A DNA stretch of 64,000 bases from JACDAN01 sp963834825 (GTDB taxonomy: Bacteria; Actinomycetota; Thermoleophilia; Gaiellales; Gaiellaceae). The translations under genes were made by a program, and so were the position numbers. This document shows positions 50,600 to 58,921 of this stretch, piece by piece. The notes beneath the pieces are model-generated. The model did no database searches. It saw nothing but the letters and a program-made list of their open reading frames with translations, and had not been told where the DNA came from. The stretch is from contig CAWICZ010000014.1 in NCBI GenBank assembly GCA_963834825.1, forward strand, positions 1 through 64,000, given 5' to 3'. Within the stretch, counting starts at the first letter, position 1. The number at the start of each line of letters is the position of its first letter.

Positions 50600-52783
50600 G
50601 TGCTCGAAGGGCTCGCACGTCTGATTCTCCGTCACAAGCTTGCCGTGCTCCTGGTGTGGCTCGGCCTGACCGTGTTCGGCGCGTTCTCGGCGAGCCAGGT
50701 GTCCGGGCGGTGGCTGGAGCAGATCTCGGTCCCCGGCTACCCCGCGTGGGAGGCGAACCAGCGGACGCTCGAGGCGTTCGGCAACGGCGACCGGCCACCC
50801 CACGTCGTGGTCTTCCAGGCCGACGGCGACGTCACGAAGGTCGAGGGGCTCCCGCAGGCGATCGACTCGCTCGCGAGGCAGTTCGACACGTTCCGCGTCG
50901 GCTCGACGTTCGCAAGCGGCAGCGATGCCTACCTCTCGCAGGACCGGACGACCACCTTCGCGACGTTCTATCTGCCGGGTGCGTCGGGTGTGTCGAGCGT
51001 CACGGCCGGGAATCGGCTCGAGGAGCTGCGTGAAGCCGCCAGGGAGGCGGCGCCGCCGGGCGTGACGACGAGCGTGACGGGCATCGAGGCGCTCCACGAC
51101 TCTCAGGGCGCGGGCTCCGAGGGATCGGGCGTTCTGATCGAGGCACTGATCGGCGGCGCGGGCGCGCTCCTGATCCTGCTGTTCGTCTTCGGGACTCTGC
51201 CGGCGGTCGTGATGCCCCTGCTCGTCGCGCTCGCTTCGATCCTGAACACGTTCACCCTGGTGTGGATCCTCACCTACTTCACGTCGGTTTCCTTGGTCGT
51301 CCAGTTCCTCGTCGCGCTCGTCGGCCTCGGCGTCGCGATCGACTATGCGCTGCTGATGATCTTCCGCTACCGGGAGGAGCTCCGGCACGGTCGCGATCCC
51401 GAGACCGCGCTGGTCGAGACGATGACCCGCGCCGGCCGGCCCGTGATCGTCTCCGGCTCGACGGTGGCGATCGGCCTGCTCTCGATGGTGATCATCCCCG
51501 TGCCCTTGATCCGCTCGATCGGGATCGGCGGGATGTTGATCCCGGCCGTCTCGGTGCTCGCCTCGATCACGCTCCTGCCCGCGATGCTGGCGCTGCTCGG
51601 CACGCGGATCAACCGAGTCCGTCTGATGCCGCGCCGGATCGTCGAAGGGTCGGACGCGGAAGCCGGCTTCTGGTGGCGCTGGTCGCGAGTCGTGCTGCGG
51701 CGGCCGGCCGCTGTCGGCACGCTCGGCGCCGCGATCGCGCTCGTGCTCCTACTCGCCGGCGTCCAGCTCAACCCAGCCAGTCCGCAGGCGCACGCGCTCG
51801 CCGGCCCGGCGACCGAGGATGCGGTGATCAGCCTCGACGCGCTGGAGGACGCCGGCATCACGCCCGGCGCGGTCAAGCCCTTCGTCGTGCTCGTCGAAGG
51901 CGACACCTCGCAGCACGACGTGGAGGAGGTCGCGGCCGCGGTCGCCCGCACACCGGGGGTTTCGGGCTCGGCGGCGCCGCCCGAGTGGCGCCGGGAGGGG
52001 ATCGCGCTCGTCGAGGCGTTCCCGTCCGTCGACGGCTCCGCCCGCGCCATTCGCGGCACGATCTCGACGCTGAGGAACGACGTCCTGCCGGGCGTCGAGG
52101 CGGCGCTGCCGTCCGGCACGGAGGTGACGCTCGCCGGCGAGGCCCCGGCCGAACGGGACTTCGTTGACGCCGTCTACGGCAAGTTTCCGTATCTCCTCGC
52201 GTTCGTGATCCTGTTGACGTTCGTCCTGCTGACGCGGGCGTTCCGGTCGGTCCTCCTCGCCGTCAAGGCCGTGATCCTGAACCTGGTCTCGGTCGGCGCC
52301 GCTTTCGGCATCATCGTCCTGATCTTCCAGAAGGGCTACGGCGCGGAGGAGATCTGGAACGTCTCCGCCACCGACTCGATCAACGCGTGGATCCCGCTGA
52401 TGATCTTCGCCTTCCTCTACGGCCTCTCGATGGACTACGAGGTCTTCATGGTCTCGCGGATCCGGGAGGCGTACGACGAGACCGGCAACACGAACGACGC
52501 TGTCGCGCTCGGCCTCGCCCGCACGGGCAAGCTCGTGACGAGCGCGGCGGCCGTGCTGATGTTCGCGTTCTTCGTCCTCTCGACGGGACCGGGGCCCGAG
52601 GTCAAGCAGTTCGGGATCGGGCTTGCGGCGGGGATTCTCTTCGACGCGACCGTGATCCGCGCGCTGCTCGTGCCCGCGATCGTGCGGCTTGCGGGCGACT
52701 GGAACTGGTGGCTGCCAAAGCCGGTCGCGCGTGCGCTCTTCATCCGAGAGCGGACCCCGGAGGCCGCACCCGAGGCGGCGTAG
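50600..52783 (+). CDS. MMPL/RND-family membrane transporter
   Basis: A 727-residue exporter. GTG 50600 follows GAAAGAGGTGGGGTAGAA. The MMPL pattern is clear: the first helix ILRHKLAVLLVWLGLTVFGA, VGLGVAIDYALLMIFRYREE, GRPVIVSGSTVAIGLLSMVI and in the second half FLYGLSMDYEVFMVSRIREA, with the proton-relay DY motifs. It differs from the mmpL at 36928 in length and detail, so it is a separate family member. It is divergent from a two-component system, which probably induces it under membrane or drug stress. Confidence 0.92.
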   Translation: MLEGLARLILRHKLAVLLVWLGLTVFGAFSASQVSGRWLEQISVPGYPAWEANQRTLEAFGNGDRPPHVVVFQADGDVTKVEGLPQAIDSLARQFDTFRVGSTFASGSDAYLSQDRTTTFATFYLPGASGVSSVTAGNRLEELREAAREAAPPGVTTSVTGIEALHDSQGAGSEGSGVLIEALIGGAGALLILLFVFGTLPAVVMPLLVALASILNTFTLVWILTYFTSVSLVVQFLVALVGLGVAIDYALLMIFRYREELRHGRDPETALVETMTRAGRPVIVSGSTVAIGLLSMVIIPVPLIRSIGIGGMLIPAVSVLASITLLPAMLALLGTRINRVRLMPRRIVEGSDAEAGFWWRWSRVVLRRPAAVGTLGAAIALVLLLAGVQLNPASPQAHALAGPATEDAVISLDALEDAGITPGAVKPFVVLVEGDTSQHDVEEVAAAVARTPGVSGSAAPPEWRREGIALVEAFPSVDGSARAIRGTISTLRNDVLPGVEAALPSGTEVTLAGEAPAERDFVDAVYGKFPYLLAFVILLTFVLLTRAFRSVLLAVKAVILNLVSVGAAFGIIVLIFQKGYGAEEIWNVSATDSINAWIPLMIFAFLYGLSMDYEVFMVSRIREAYDETGNTNDAVALGLARTGKLVTSAAAVLMFAFFVLSTGPGPEVKQFGIGLAAGILFDATVIRALLVPAIVRLAGDWNWWLPKPVARALFIRERTPEAAPEAA

Positions 52784-53145
52784 CTACGACCTCGACGTAG
52801 GGGCTCACTCGCGGAGGGGCCGAACTGATGACTCGCTATGACAGACCATGCGATCTTTACATGGAATACGAGGACATAGATGTGCACCACCCGGACATGG
52901 ACACGGCGACGGCCATGCGAGCGAGGCGGGAACGAAGCGGGGCGATGACTCAGCGAACGAAGTGCGCCGCTCGAGGGGCGCGCTTCGCCGCGCTGAGCGG
53001 CCGTGTGGGCGAGGGAACATGGAGGGAACACAAGCCCGACCACCCGCGTCCACGCGCGGGTCAAGTCTCGCCGTCTGATCCTTCCGGTTTGCGGGACTTT
53101 CGTGGCCGTGGGTGCCCGCGCGTACCCGCGCTTCCCTCCCCGGAA
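52784..53145. other. right end of segment C, no gene
   Basis: Contains GAGGGAACA twice, 11 bases apart (about 53012-53033), matching in type the AGGGAACA pair at the other end of this segment (48481-48498), then a CG-rich stretch leading to the third tRNA core copy. Confidence 0.55.
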
Positions 53146-53193
53146 CCTGAATGGTAAGGAGGGGGTCGACTGTTCGAGTCCGTCAGAGGGCTT
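53146..53193 (+). repeat. tRNA-Thr 3' part copy (att), decayed
   Basis: CCTGAATGGTAAGGAGGGGG followed by TCGACTGTTCGAGTCCGTCA and GAGGGCTT: three base changes from the tRNA, one of which breaks a T-stem pair. It marks the right end of segment C. After it, CGGACAC and CGGACAG lie 11 bases apart at about 53225-53243. Confidence 0.8.
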
Positions 53194-53404
53194 TCCTATA
53201 ACGCCTGTTGTCTGCCCATTGAACATGCGGACACATTCCGGACAGATTCTGCGGTACGCGCGACGCACCGCGACGTCTTCAGACACTCTGTAGGAAGCGC
53301 GGTCGACGATCCGACTCAAGAAACTCCCTGCAAGTAGGTAGCCTCCGTTGCCCGGCTGGACGAGATCGTGATCCCGGTTGCGGCGAAGAGGCGCGCCACC
53401 CGAG

Positions 53405-55249
53405 TTAGCTCATCCGCCGGTAGCGCCAGACCGAGAGGGGTACGAAGAGCGCGACGATTCCCGCGATCCAGGCGAGCGCGCCCCAGAGCGAATCCGGCAC
53501 ACCGCCGGTGAGCGCGAGGGTGCGCGCCGCGTCCGCGGTCAGCGTCACGGGCGAGGCTTTGGCGATCGGCTGCAGCCAGTCCGGCAGGGTCGAGACCGGG
53601 ACGAAGACCGAACTCGCAAAGACGAGCGGAAACAGCAGCACGAACCCGGCCGTCTGCGCGGTCTCGGCACCGCGGACGACCAAGGACACGAACGCGAAGA
53701 TCCAGCTCAGGGCAAACCCGAAGGCGGCGACGAGGGCGACGCATGCGAGCGCCGGGACGACGCCGGCCTGAAAGCTGAAGCCGACCAGGTAGCCGACGAC
53801 GATCATCAGGCCGATGATCAGGACGTTTCGGATGAGGTCCGCGGTCGTTCGCCCGAGCAGGACCGCCGAGCGGGCCATTGGCATCGAGCGGAAGCGGTCG
53901 ATGACGCCTCGGCGTAGGTCCTCGGAGAGGCCGACCGCGGTGTTGGAGGCGCGGAACGTGACCGACTGGACGAAGATCCCGGGCAGGAGGTAGTCGACGT
54001 ATGTGACTCCCGGCGGCAGCGCCAGGCTGACGGCACCGCCGAAGACGTAGACGAACAGGACGACGAACATGATCGGCTGGATCGTCGAGAACACGAGGAG
54101 GTCGGGCTGACGCCAGAAGTGGCGGAGGTTCCGCATCGTCACGATGGCGCTGTCGGTGAGGCTCGTCTCGACGCCTCGCAGCGACGGTGCGTGCGCGCGC
54201 GGGAGCCGGCGAGGACGCTTCAGGACCCTCTCGTCGGGCACGGCAACGGCGCTCTGCGGTTTGCCGTTCTCGCTGGGCGCCTCGCCAGTCAGCTGGAGGA
54301 AGACGTCGTCGAGCGTCGGTCGGCGCAGGCCCATGTCGCTGACGCCGATCCCGGCGCGACGGAGCTCGGCCGCGGCCTCCTCGACGAGGACGAGGCTCTC
54401 CCGCGGCGCCGGCAAGGTCAGCCGGTTCGGCCGCTCATCCTTCTCCGGAGCGCCGCAGCCGACGCGAACGAGCGCGGCCTCTGCCTCGTCGCGTTGGCGC
54501 ACGTCGGTCAGCTCGACCTCGAGGATTTGGCCGCCGACGCGGTCTTTGAGCTCGTTGCCGGTCCCTTCCGCGATCACGCGGCCGTGGTCGATGACGGCGA
54601 TCTCGTCCGCGAGCTGATCCGCTTCTTCCAGGTACTGCGTCGTCAACAGAATCGTCGTCCCCTCGCGGCGCAGGTCGCGGACGATCTCCCAGATCTCGTT
54701 GCGACTCCGAGGATCGAGACCCGTCGTCGGTTCGTCGAGGAAGAGCACGCGCGGCCGCGTGAGCAGGCTAGACGCGAGGTCGAGCCGCCGCCGCATGCCG
54801 CCCGAGTATGTCTTGGCGGTTCTGTCGGCGGCGTCGGCGAGCTCGAAGCGCTCGAGCAGCTCCGACGCGCGCCGGCGGGCCTCCGCGCGAGAGAGCCGGA
54901 ACAGCCGCCCGAACATCTCGAGGTTCTCGCGGCCGGTCAGTAGCTCGTCGACCGCGGCGAACTGACCGGTCAGCGCGAGCAGCTCGCGCACACTCGACGA
55001 CTCGGCGACGACGTCGTGACCGAGCAGCTCGGCCCGTCCCGCGTCCGGCTCGAGCAGCGTCGCCAGGATGCGGATGAGCGTCGTCTTGCCGGCGCCGTTT
55101 GGGCCGAGGAGGCCGAAGACCATCCCCTCCGGAACCTCCAGGTCGACGCCGGCGAGGGCCGTCGTCGACCCGAACCGCTTGACCACCGCGGCGACACGGA
55201 CTGCGGACGGTCCGCTGCGCCCCGACCCGTTGGTTTCAGGCTGCGACAA
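53405..55249 (-). CDS. DrrA-DrrB-type ABC exporter, ATPase-permease fusion
   Basis: A 614-residue single-chain half-exporter. The N-terminal ATPase has Walker A LLGPNGAGKTTLIRILATLL, signature KTYSGGMRRRLDLASSLLTR and Walker B RVLFLDEPTTGLDP, followed by the daunorubicin-resistance-type accessory domain (LRRPTLDDVFLQLTG). From about residue 365 an ABC-2 permease follows with RQPDLLVFSTIQPIMFVVLF, SEDLRRGVIDRFRSMPMARS and six hydrophobic helices, ending SVWRYRRMS. In Streptomyces DrrA and DrrB are separate. It probably exports a hydrophobic drug or lipid. Confidence 0.9.
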   Translation of the reverse strand: MSQPETNGSGRSGPSAVRVAAVVKRFGSTTALAGVDLEVPEGMVFGLLGPNGAGKTTLIRILATLLEPDAGRAELLGHDVVAESSSVRELLALTGQFAAVDELLTGRENLEMFGRLFRLSRAEARRRASELLERFELADAADRTAKTYSGGMRRRLDLASSLLTRPRVLFLDEPTTGLDPRSRNEIWEIVRDLRREGTTILLTTQYLEEADQLADEIAVIDHGRVIAEGTGNELKDRVGGQILEVELTDVRQRDEAEAALVRVGCGAPEKDERPNRLTLPAPRESLVLVEEAAAELRRAGIGVSDMGLRRPTLDDVFLQLTGEAPSENGKPQSAVAVPDERVLKRPRRLPRAHAPSLRGVETSLTDSAIVTMRNLRHFWRQPDLLVFSTIQPIMFVVLFVYVFGGAVSLALPPGVTYVDYLLPGIFVQSVTFRASNTAVGLSEDLRRGVIDRFRSMPMARSAVLLGRTTADLIRNVLIIGLMIVVGYLVGFSFQAGVVPALACVALVAAFGFALSWIFAFVSLVVRGAETAQTAGFVLLFPLVFASSVFVPVSTLPDWLQPIAKASPVTLTADAARTLALTGGVPDSLWGALAWIAGIVALFVPLSVWRYRRMS

Positions 55250-55406
55250 CGGGGTCGCGTTGTTTCGGGTCGCGGCGCAGGTCGGCGGCGACGAATGGGC
55301 ACATCGGCACCGGCACGTTCACGCCAAGCGCCCACCTCATCTCGGTCAGCTGTCTGCCAACCATTCCCTGAGCCTGGTCGAACATCGACTCCACCGTGGA
55401 TTACCT

Positions 55407-55442
55407 CCTGGTTTGAACCCGAGACCTCTAGGTTATGAGGCC
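55407..55442 (-). repeat. antisense tRNA-Met-like 3' fragment (old att?)
   Basis: The complement reads GGCCTCATAACCTAGAGGTC then TCGGGTTCAAACCAGG, an anticodon loop CTCATAA (anticodon CAT) with variable region and T arm of a methionine tRNA. The 5' half and acceptor end are absent, and the T stem has one mismatch. It overlaps the last codons and the stop of the esterase gene. Confidence 0.55.
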
Positions 55443-56374
55443 AGCTTGCGTTCTGCCTTTCTCTCTCCGGCGACGCGTTCTACACCGGCGAGATGCGCCG
55501 ACAGGAACTGTCCGGCTCTGTCCAGCGCCGCGGCCGCTTCGTCAAGGATCGGGTAATAGGCCTGGAAGACGTGGGGCACCCGAGGAGTAATGTCGAGCGT
55601 GACCTCGACGTCGGCCGTGGCGGCTTGTCGCGCGAGGCGGACGGCGTCGTCGAGGAGAACCTCGTGACTTCCGGCCTGGATGCTCAGGGGCGGCAGGCCG
55701 GACAGGTCGGCGAATACGGGGCTGATGAGGCCAAGAGCGGCGTCTTGTCCCGCCGTATAGTCGGTGACTCGGGCTTGAAGGGCTTCCCGACTCATCAACG
55801 GGTCGACCTCGCGCCTGGTTTCCATGGTCGTCCCGGCCAGGGTGAGATCGGCATACGGTGACATGACCAAGGCCGCGGCGGGCAAGGGCAGCCCGTGATC
55901 GCGGGCGTTGACCAGGGTGGCGACGGCGAGCCCGCCGCCGGCGGACTCTCCCGCGAAGGCGATGTCCGAAGGGGCAGTGCCGTTGTGCAGGAGGGCTTCA
56001 TAGGCCGCAAGAGCGTCGTCAACCGCTGCCGGATACGGGTGCTCGGGGGCGAGCCGGTAGTCGACGGAGATGACCGTGGCCTGCGTCCGCCGGCCGACCT
56101 GCGAGGCCAGGTCAGCGGCGAGGAAGGCGTCCCCCATCACGTACACGCCGGCGTGGAAGTAAAGAACCACGTGGCGAGGTTCGATTCCGTCGACTGTGAT
56201 CTCGGCGGTTGGGACGCCGCCCAGTTCGGCTGCGGTCACGGTCACGTCGGCGGGCAGCGGCTGCGCCGACAGCAACTCTCGGAGCGCTCGCCGCTGCTCG
56301 TTGACATCGGCGTCGTCGGGGAATGCTGACTGTCGCAGGATTGTGTCGAGGGTTTCTTGCTGCTCGTTGCTCAC
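55433..56374 (-). CDS. alpha/beta hydrolase (HSL-type esterase)
   Basis: A 313-residue esterase. GTG 56374 (MSNEQQETLDTILRQSAFPD) follows GGGAGATCCTCC. The oxyanion region is VLYFHAGVYVMGDAF (HAGV where HGGG is usual), the nucleophile AFAGESAGGGLAVATLV and the catalytic histidine region TPRVPHVFQAYYPILDEAAA. The aspartate site reads IQAGSHEVLLDDAVRLARQA. The last residues (RKAERKLAS) and the TAA stop lie in an antisense tRNA-Met-like fragment, so the native C-terminus may have been replaced. It neighbours fragments of genes often clustered with it. Confidence 0.88.
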   Translation of the reverse strand: MSNEQQETLDTILRQSAFPDDADVNEQRRALRELLSAQPLPADVTVTAAELGGVPTAEITVDGIEPRHVVLYFHAGVYVMGDAFLAADLASQVGRRTQATVISVDYRLAPEHPYPAAVDDALAAYEALLHNGTAPSDIAFAGESAGGGLAVATLVNARDHGLPLPAAALVMSPYADLTLAGTTMETRREVDPLMSREALQARVTDYTAGQDAALGLISPVFADLSGLPPLSIQAGSHEVLLDDAVRLARQAATADVEVTLDITPRVPHVFQAYYPILDEAAAALDRAGQFLSAHLAGVERVAGERKAERKLAS

Positions 56375-56432
56375 GGAGGATCTCCCTTCGGTTGGGTTGG
56401 TTTGGCAGCGCTCCGGGTGCTCTAGCTGGCCT

Positions 56433-56558
56433 TTAGAGTCGGTCGACGCGGCCGACGTAGTCGCCCTGCTCGTTGAGCGCGGGGCCGAGCGCCGACCGAG
56501 GGACTGGCGCGTAGTCGGGTAGTCCGGACGTGTCGATTGTCGTTTCGGGTGTGCTCAT
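56433..56558 (-). pseudogene. MBL-fold hydrolase N-terminal fragment
   Basis: ATG 56558 follows AAGGAGGCGCCGGT and the 41 codons read MSTPETTIDTSGLPDYAPVP, RSALGPALNEQGDYVGRVDR and L. The PVPRSALGPALNEQGYYVGR phrase begins a group of metallo-beta-lactamase-fold hydrolases, but here a stop follows at once and the metal-binding histidines are lacking. It could be translated as a short peptide; function is unlikely. Confidence 0.5.
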
Positions 56559-56674
56559 ACCGGCGCCTCCTTGGGGTCGATGGCAGCGTGTGCTTGGTCG
56601 AGATCGACCAACGCGTCGTTCGAGCCGTACCGGTGCGGGTCGCCACCGGGCATATCGATCCGCACGGCAGCTAC
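56555..56674 (-). pseudogene. F420-type reductase C-terminal fragment, minus strand
   Basis: Ends VRIDMPGGDPHRYGSNDALV then DLDQAHAAIDPKEAPV and stop, parallel to RIEVPGGDLHQNGGLNGQLL and DLDQARAAVAA of the fragment at 56882-57250 on the other strand. Only about 35 residues remain. Its end overlaps the start of the MBL fragment. Confidence 0.5.
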
Positions 56675-56881
56675 TGGCCGGGATGGTCGCCTCTGAGAGC
56701 GGCCGCTCGCATCCGGGAAACCCATAGTCATGCGGCCTGTGGCGAGCTCTTCGGCCTGCGCCCGAGCAGCCCCCATCCGGCCGCGGCGACTCCCAGCCCG
56801 ACGAAGATGGCGCTCGCCGAGCTCGTCAAGAAACCGCCAGTACGCGGTGGCGATCGCCGTTGGCGGTGATGCCGTGCAGGC

Positions 56882-57250
56882 GTGGCGGTGGGAATGTTCG
56901 GTGGGTACGGGTCGGGGTCCGTGGTCGCCGCGATGCTTCCCGCCGGAGGGCACTACGTGAAGGCATTCGGCACGCTCGGGGCCGACGCGCTCGCAAGCGC
57001 CGCGAACCGCGAGCCTCGGCGGGCAGTGCTCCTCTACGCCACCGATGACGACGCTGCGGCGGCGGCGATCGAACGGCTGATCAGCGCCGCCGGCTTCGAC
57101 CCGCTCAAGGTCGGCGGCGTGGCCGACGCGGGACGAATCGAGGTTCCCGGCGGCGACCTCCACCAGAACGGCGGCCTGAACGGCCAGCTCCTCGACCTCG
57201 ACCAAGCCCGGGCCGCCGTCGCTGCCCGCCCCACGACTGACGCCCGATGA
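56882..57250 (+). pseudogene. F420-type NADP reductase, C-terminal fragment
   Basis: Reads GSGSVVAAMLPAGGHYVKAF, GTLGADALASAANREPRRAV, LLYATDDDAAAAAIERLISA and GRIEVPGGDLHQNGGLNGQL, the second half of NADPH-dependent F420 reductase-like proteins. The Rossmann first half is missing here; a matching first-half fragment is at 47926. ATG of the next fragment overlaps its stop (ATGA), preserving the ancestral operon junction. Confidence 0.7.
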
Positions 57251-57390
57251 CGGACTCCGAGCGGATCCGCGAGCTGATGCTGGTCAACCTCTTCGCGGTC
57301 TTCAACCAACGCGATGCGGAGCCGCTGGCGGGCTCCGCGTCACGGTGCAACTACCCGCCGCGCTACCGCACACTGGCAGGGGAGCACTAA
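57247..57390 (+). pseudogene. SnoaL/NTF2-like protein, N-terminal fragment
   Basis: Reads MTDSERIRELMLVNLFAVFN then QRDAEPLAGSAS, the first helix of SnoaL-like proteins, and quickly ends at a stop. About 47 codons instead of the usual 120 or more. Confidence 0.5.
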
Positions 57391-57402
57391 GGGTAGAAAG
57401 GC

Positions 57403-57436
57403 CGAAGCCCGCTGACCTTTCGGTCCCCGGGCTTCG
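57403..57436. terminator. hairpin CGAAGCCCG/CGGGCTTCG
   Basis: Perfect nine-base arms (57403-57411, 57428-57436) 12 bases after the SnoaL fragment's stop. Probably the ancestral operon terminator. There is no T tract. Confidence 0.55.
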
Positions 57437-57662
57437 ACGGCAGCACGCGGGATCAGGCCGAACCGCGCTGACGGTCGACCCGATGACGCCGAAACTGAGA
57501 AGTTGATCGTCGCCTCAGCACGTCCTCGGGCCGATCCGCTTCACGCCTCCCGGCTCGGGCACGATTCCCGGCAATTCGGCCCGCGCCGTTTTTGCGAAAC
57601 CTACGGGGTCGAGAAGGTTCGGTTGGCGCTAGGCCCCTCGCCGCGCCGAAAGCGGGCGAATC

Positions 57663-57833
57663 CTACGAACCGGCACCCGTCCGGCGCCGCACGGGCGGCG
57701 TCGGCACCGACCAACTCCAGAAGGTGTGGCCGCGCTCGCAGCGGTACTCGCGGTACCGCCCGAACAGCCGAGAATTGCCGGTCGGGGACGCCGGAGCCTG
57801 GCAGATGGTGCAGCGCCGGCCGCTCGTGCTCAT
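57663..57833 (-). CDS. 56-aa zinc-ribbon-like protein
   Basis: ATG 57833 follows GAGTAGGGTGCGCAC. The product reads MSTSGRRCTICQAPASPTGN, SRLFGRYREYRCERGHTFWS and ends PPVRRRTGAGS. Two Cys pairs or Cys-His pairs (C-x-x-C and C-x-x-x-H) spaced about 24 residues apart look like a zinc ribbon. It lies ten bases downstream of the methyltransferase gene in the same direction. Function unknown. Confidence 0.55.
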   Translation of the reverse strand: MSTSGRRCTICQAPASPTGNSRLFGRYREYRCERGHTFWSWSVPTPPVRRRTGAGS

Positions 57834-57842
57834 GTGCGCACC

Positions 57843-58592
57843 CTACTCACGCCGGGCCGAGGCACGGCGCGCGATCCAGGTCGCGCTCAGAGCGGAGGCG
57901 TCGGCCGGACGCTCGGAGTAGCCGTCCCTGACCCCGGTCACCTCGAATCTCGCGTCGACTAGCGAGGACCGCATGTCGGCGGCCCGATGGAAGTACTGCC
58001 GGTGGTGCTCGCTGAAGGCGCCGCTGCCGTACAACGGATCGATCTCGATGCGAGTGTCGCAGGTACGCGCGCGGGTGTCGACGACGCTGCTGATCACGAA
58101 CCGGTGCTCACCCTGCTCGCCGTGCACGACGGGTCGGGAGGTCGTGAACGCCATCATCGCGTCCGTGTGCACGTCGAAGACGAGCCATCCGGCCGGGCGG
58201 AGGCGAAGGGACAGGGCGGCGAACGTCGAGCGGAGATCGGCCGGAGTGAGGTAGTTAAGGCCGTCAAAGGTGCAGACCGCGGCGTCGTATACGCCTTCGA
58301 CCGCCAACGCAGGAAGCGTCGATCGTACGAGGCGCACCTCCGACCGGAGCCGTCGACGGGCGCGGGCGAGCATCGCCTCGGAACCATCGAGGCCGACCAC
58401 TTGGTACCCCAGCGCAGCCAGCTCGCCTGCGAGCAGCCCGGTGCCGCAGCAGACGTCGAGCACGTTGTGCACGCCGTGCTCGTCATCGCTCCAGAGCTCG
58501 TGGAGGAAGGACGCCCAGGCGCCATGGCAGGGATCGACGACGATCTCGTCATAGACCCCCGCCAGCCTGGTGTACGCCTCGACCTGGCTTAC
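57843..58592 (-). CDS. class I SAM-dependent methyltransferase, start unclear
   Basis: The SAM site reads VLDVCCGTGLLAGELAALGY then QVVGLDGSEAMLARARRRL, with YDAAVCTFDGLNYLTPADLR and GWLVFDVHTDAMMAF. Residues upstream of GTG 58472 (YTRLAGVYDEIVVDPCHGAW) are in frame and belong to the family, so the gene should begin near 58590, but there is no ATG, GTG or TTG there, only GTA or CTG. The stop of the SHOCT gene is 20 bases away. Either a rare start is used or the start was mutated. The substrate is unknown. Confidence 0.75.
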   Translation of the reverse strand, partial: VSQVEAYTRLAGVYDEIVVDPCHGAWASFLHELWSDDEHGVHNVLDVCCGTGLLAGELAALGYQVVGLDGSEAMLARARRRLRSEVRLVRSTLPALAVEGVYDAAVCTFDGLNYLTPADLRSTFAALSLRLRPAGWLVFDVHTDAMMAFTTSRPVVHGEQGEHRFVISSVVDTRARTCDTRIEIDPLYGSGAFSEHHRQYFHRAADMRSSLVDARFEVTGVRDGYSERPADASALSATWIARRASARRE

Positions 58593-58612
58593 GCGGCCCG
58601 GAAAAACCGCCG

Positions 58613-58891
58613 CTAGATCCCCAGGAGTTTTGCCTTCGCCGCGGCGAACTCCTCGTCCGTGAGCACTCCCTGATTGTGGAGCTGGGCCAGGTTCTGCAGT
58701 TCCGCCGTCTTGTCGTCCGCGGGGGGAGCCTGCTGGGCCTCAGAGGCCTGCTGCTGTGCCATCTGCTGGTCGTAGGCCGCCTGGTCCTCCCCTGACCACT
58801 TCTCGTTCTGCCGGCGCGCCACGCGGCCGGACACGGCGGTCGCGGTCCCGGCGACGACGGCCGTCCTTGCCGCCATGCGCAAGAGTCCCAT
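58613..58891 (-). CDS. SHOCT-domain protein
   Basis: A 92-residue protein. It starts MGLLRMAARTAVVAGTATAV, a weak hydrophobic segment, followed by a Gln-rich region QMAQQQASEAQQAPPADD and a C-terminal SHOCT domain ELQNLAQLHNQGVLTDEEFA ending KAKLLGI. SHOCT is a short oligomerisation module. AGAGAGGAGACGAAA precedes the ATG. It follows a DUF6325 gene by 30 bases, a pairing common in actinobacteria. Confidence 0.85.
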   Translation of the reverse strand: MGLLRMAARTAVVAGTATAVSGRVARRQNEKWSGEDQAAYDQQMAQQQASEAQQAPPADDKTAELQNLAQLHNQGVLTDEEFAAAKAKLLGI

Positions 58892-58921
58892 TTTCGTCTC
58901 CTCTCTTCGGTGGGTGGACGT

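Noticed and set aside
55016..55438. Open frame ending with LNPRPLGYEA
   Set aside because: That phrase is the reverse of a tRNA-Met segment and is a well-known false peptide; the rest is antisense to the ABC exporter gene.
56700..56880. Minus-strand frame with a hydrophobic segment ending GLLGRRPKSSPQAA
   Set aside because: It could be the last helix of a lost membrane protein, but it is too short and lies among other fragments; not supported enough to list.
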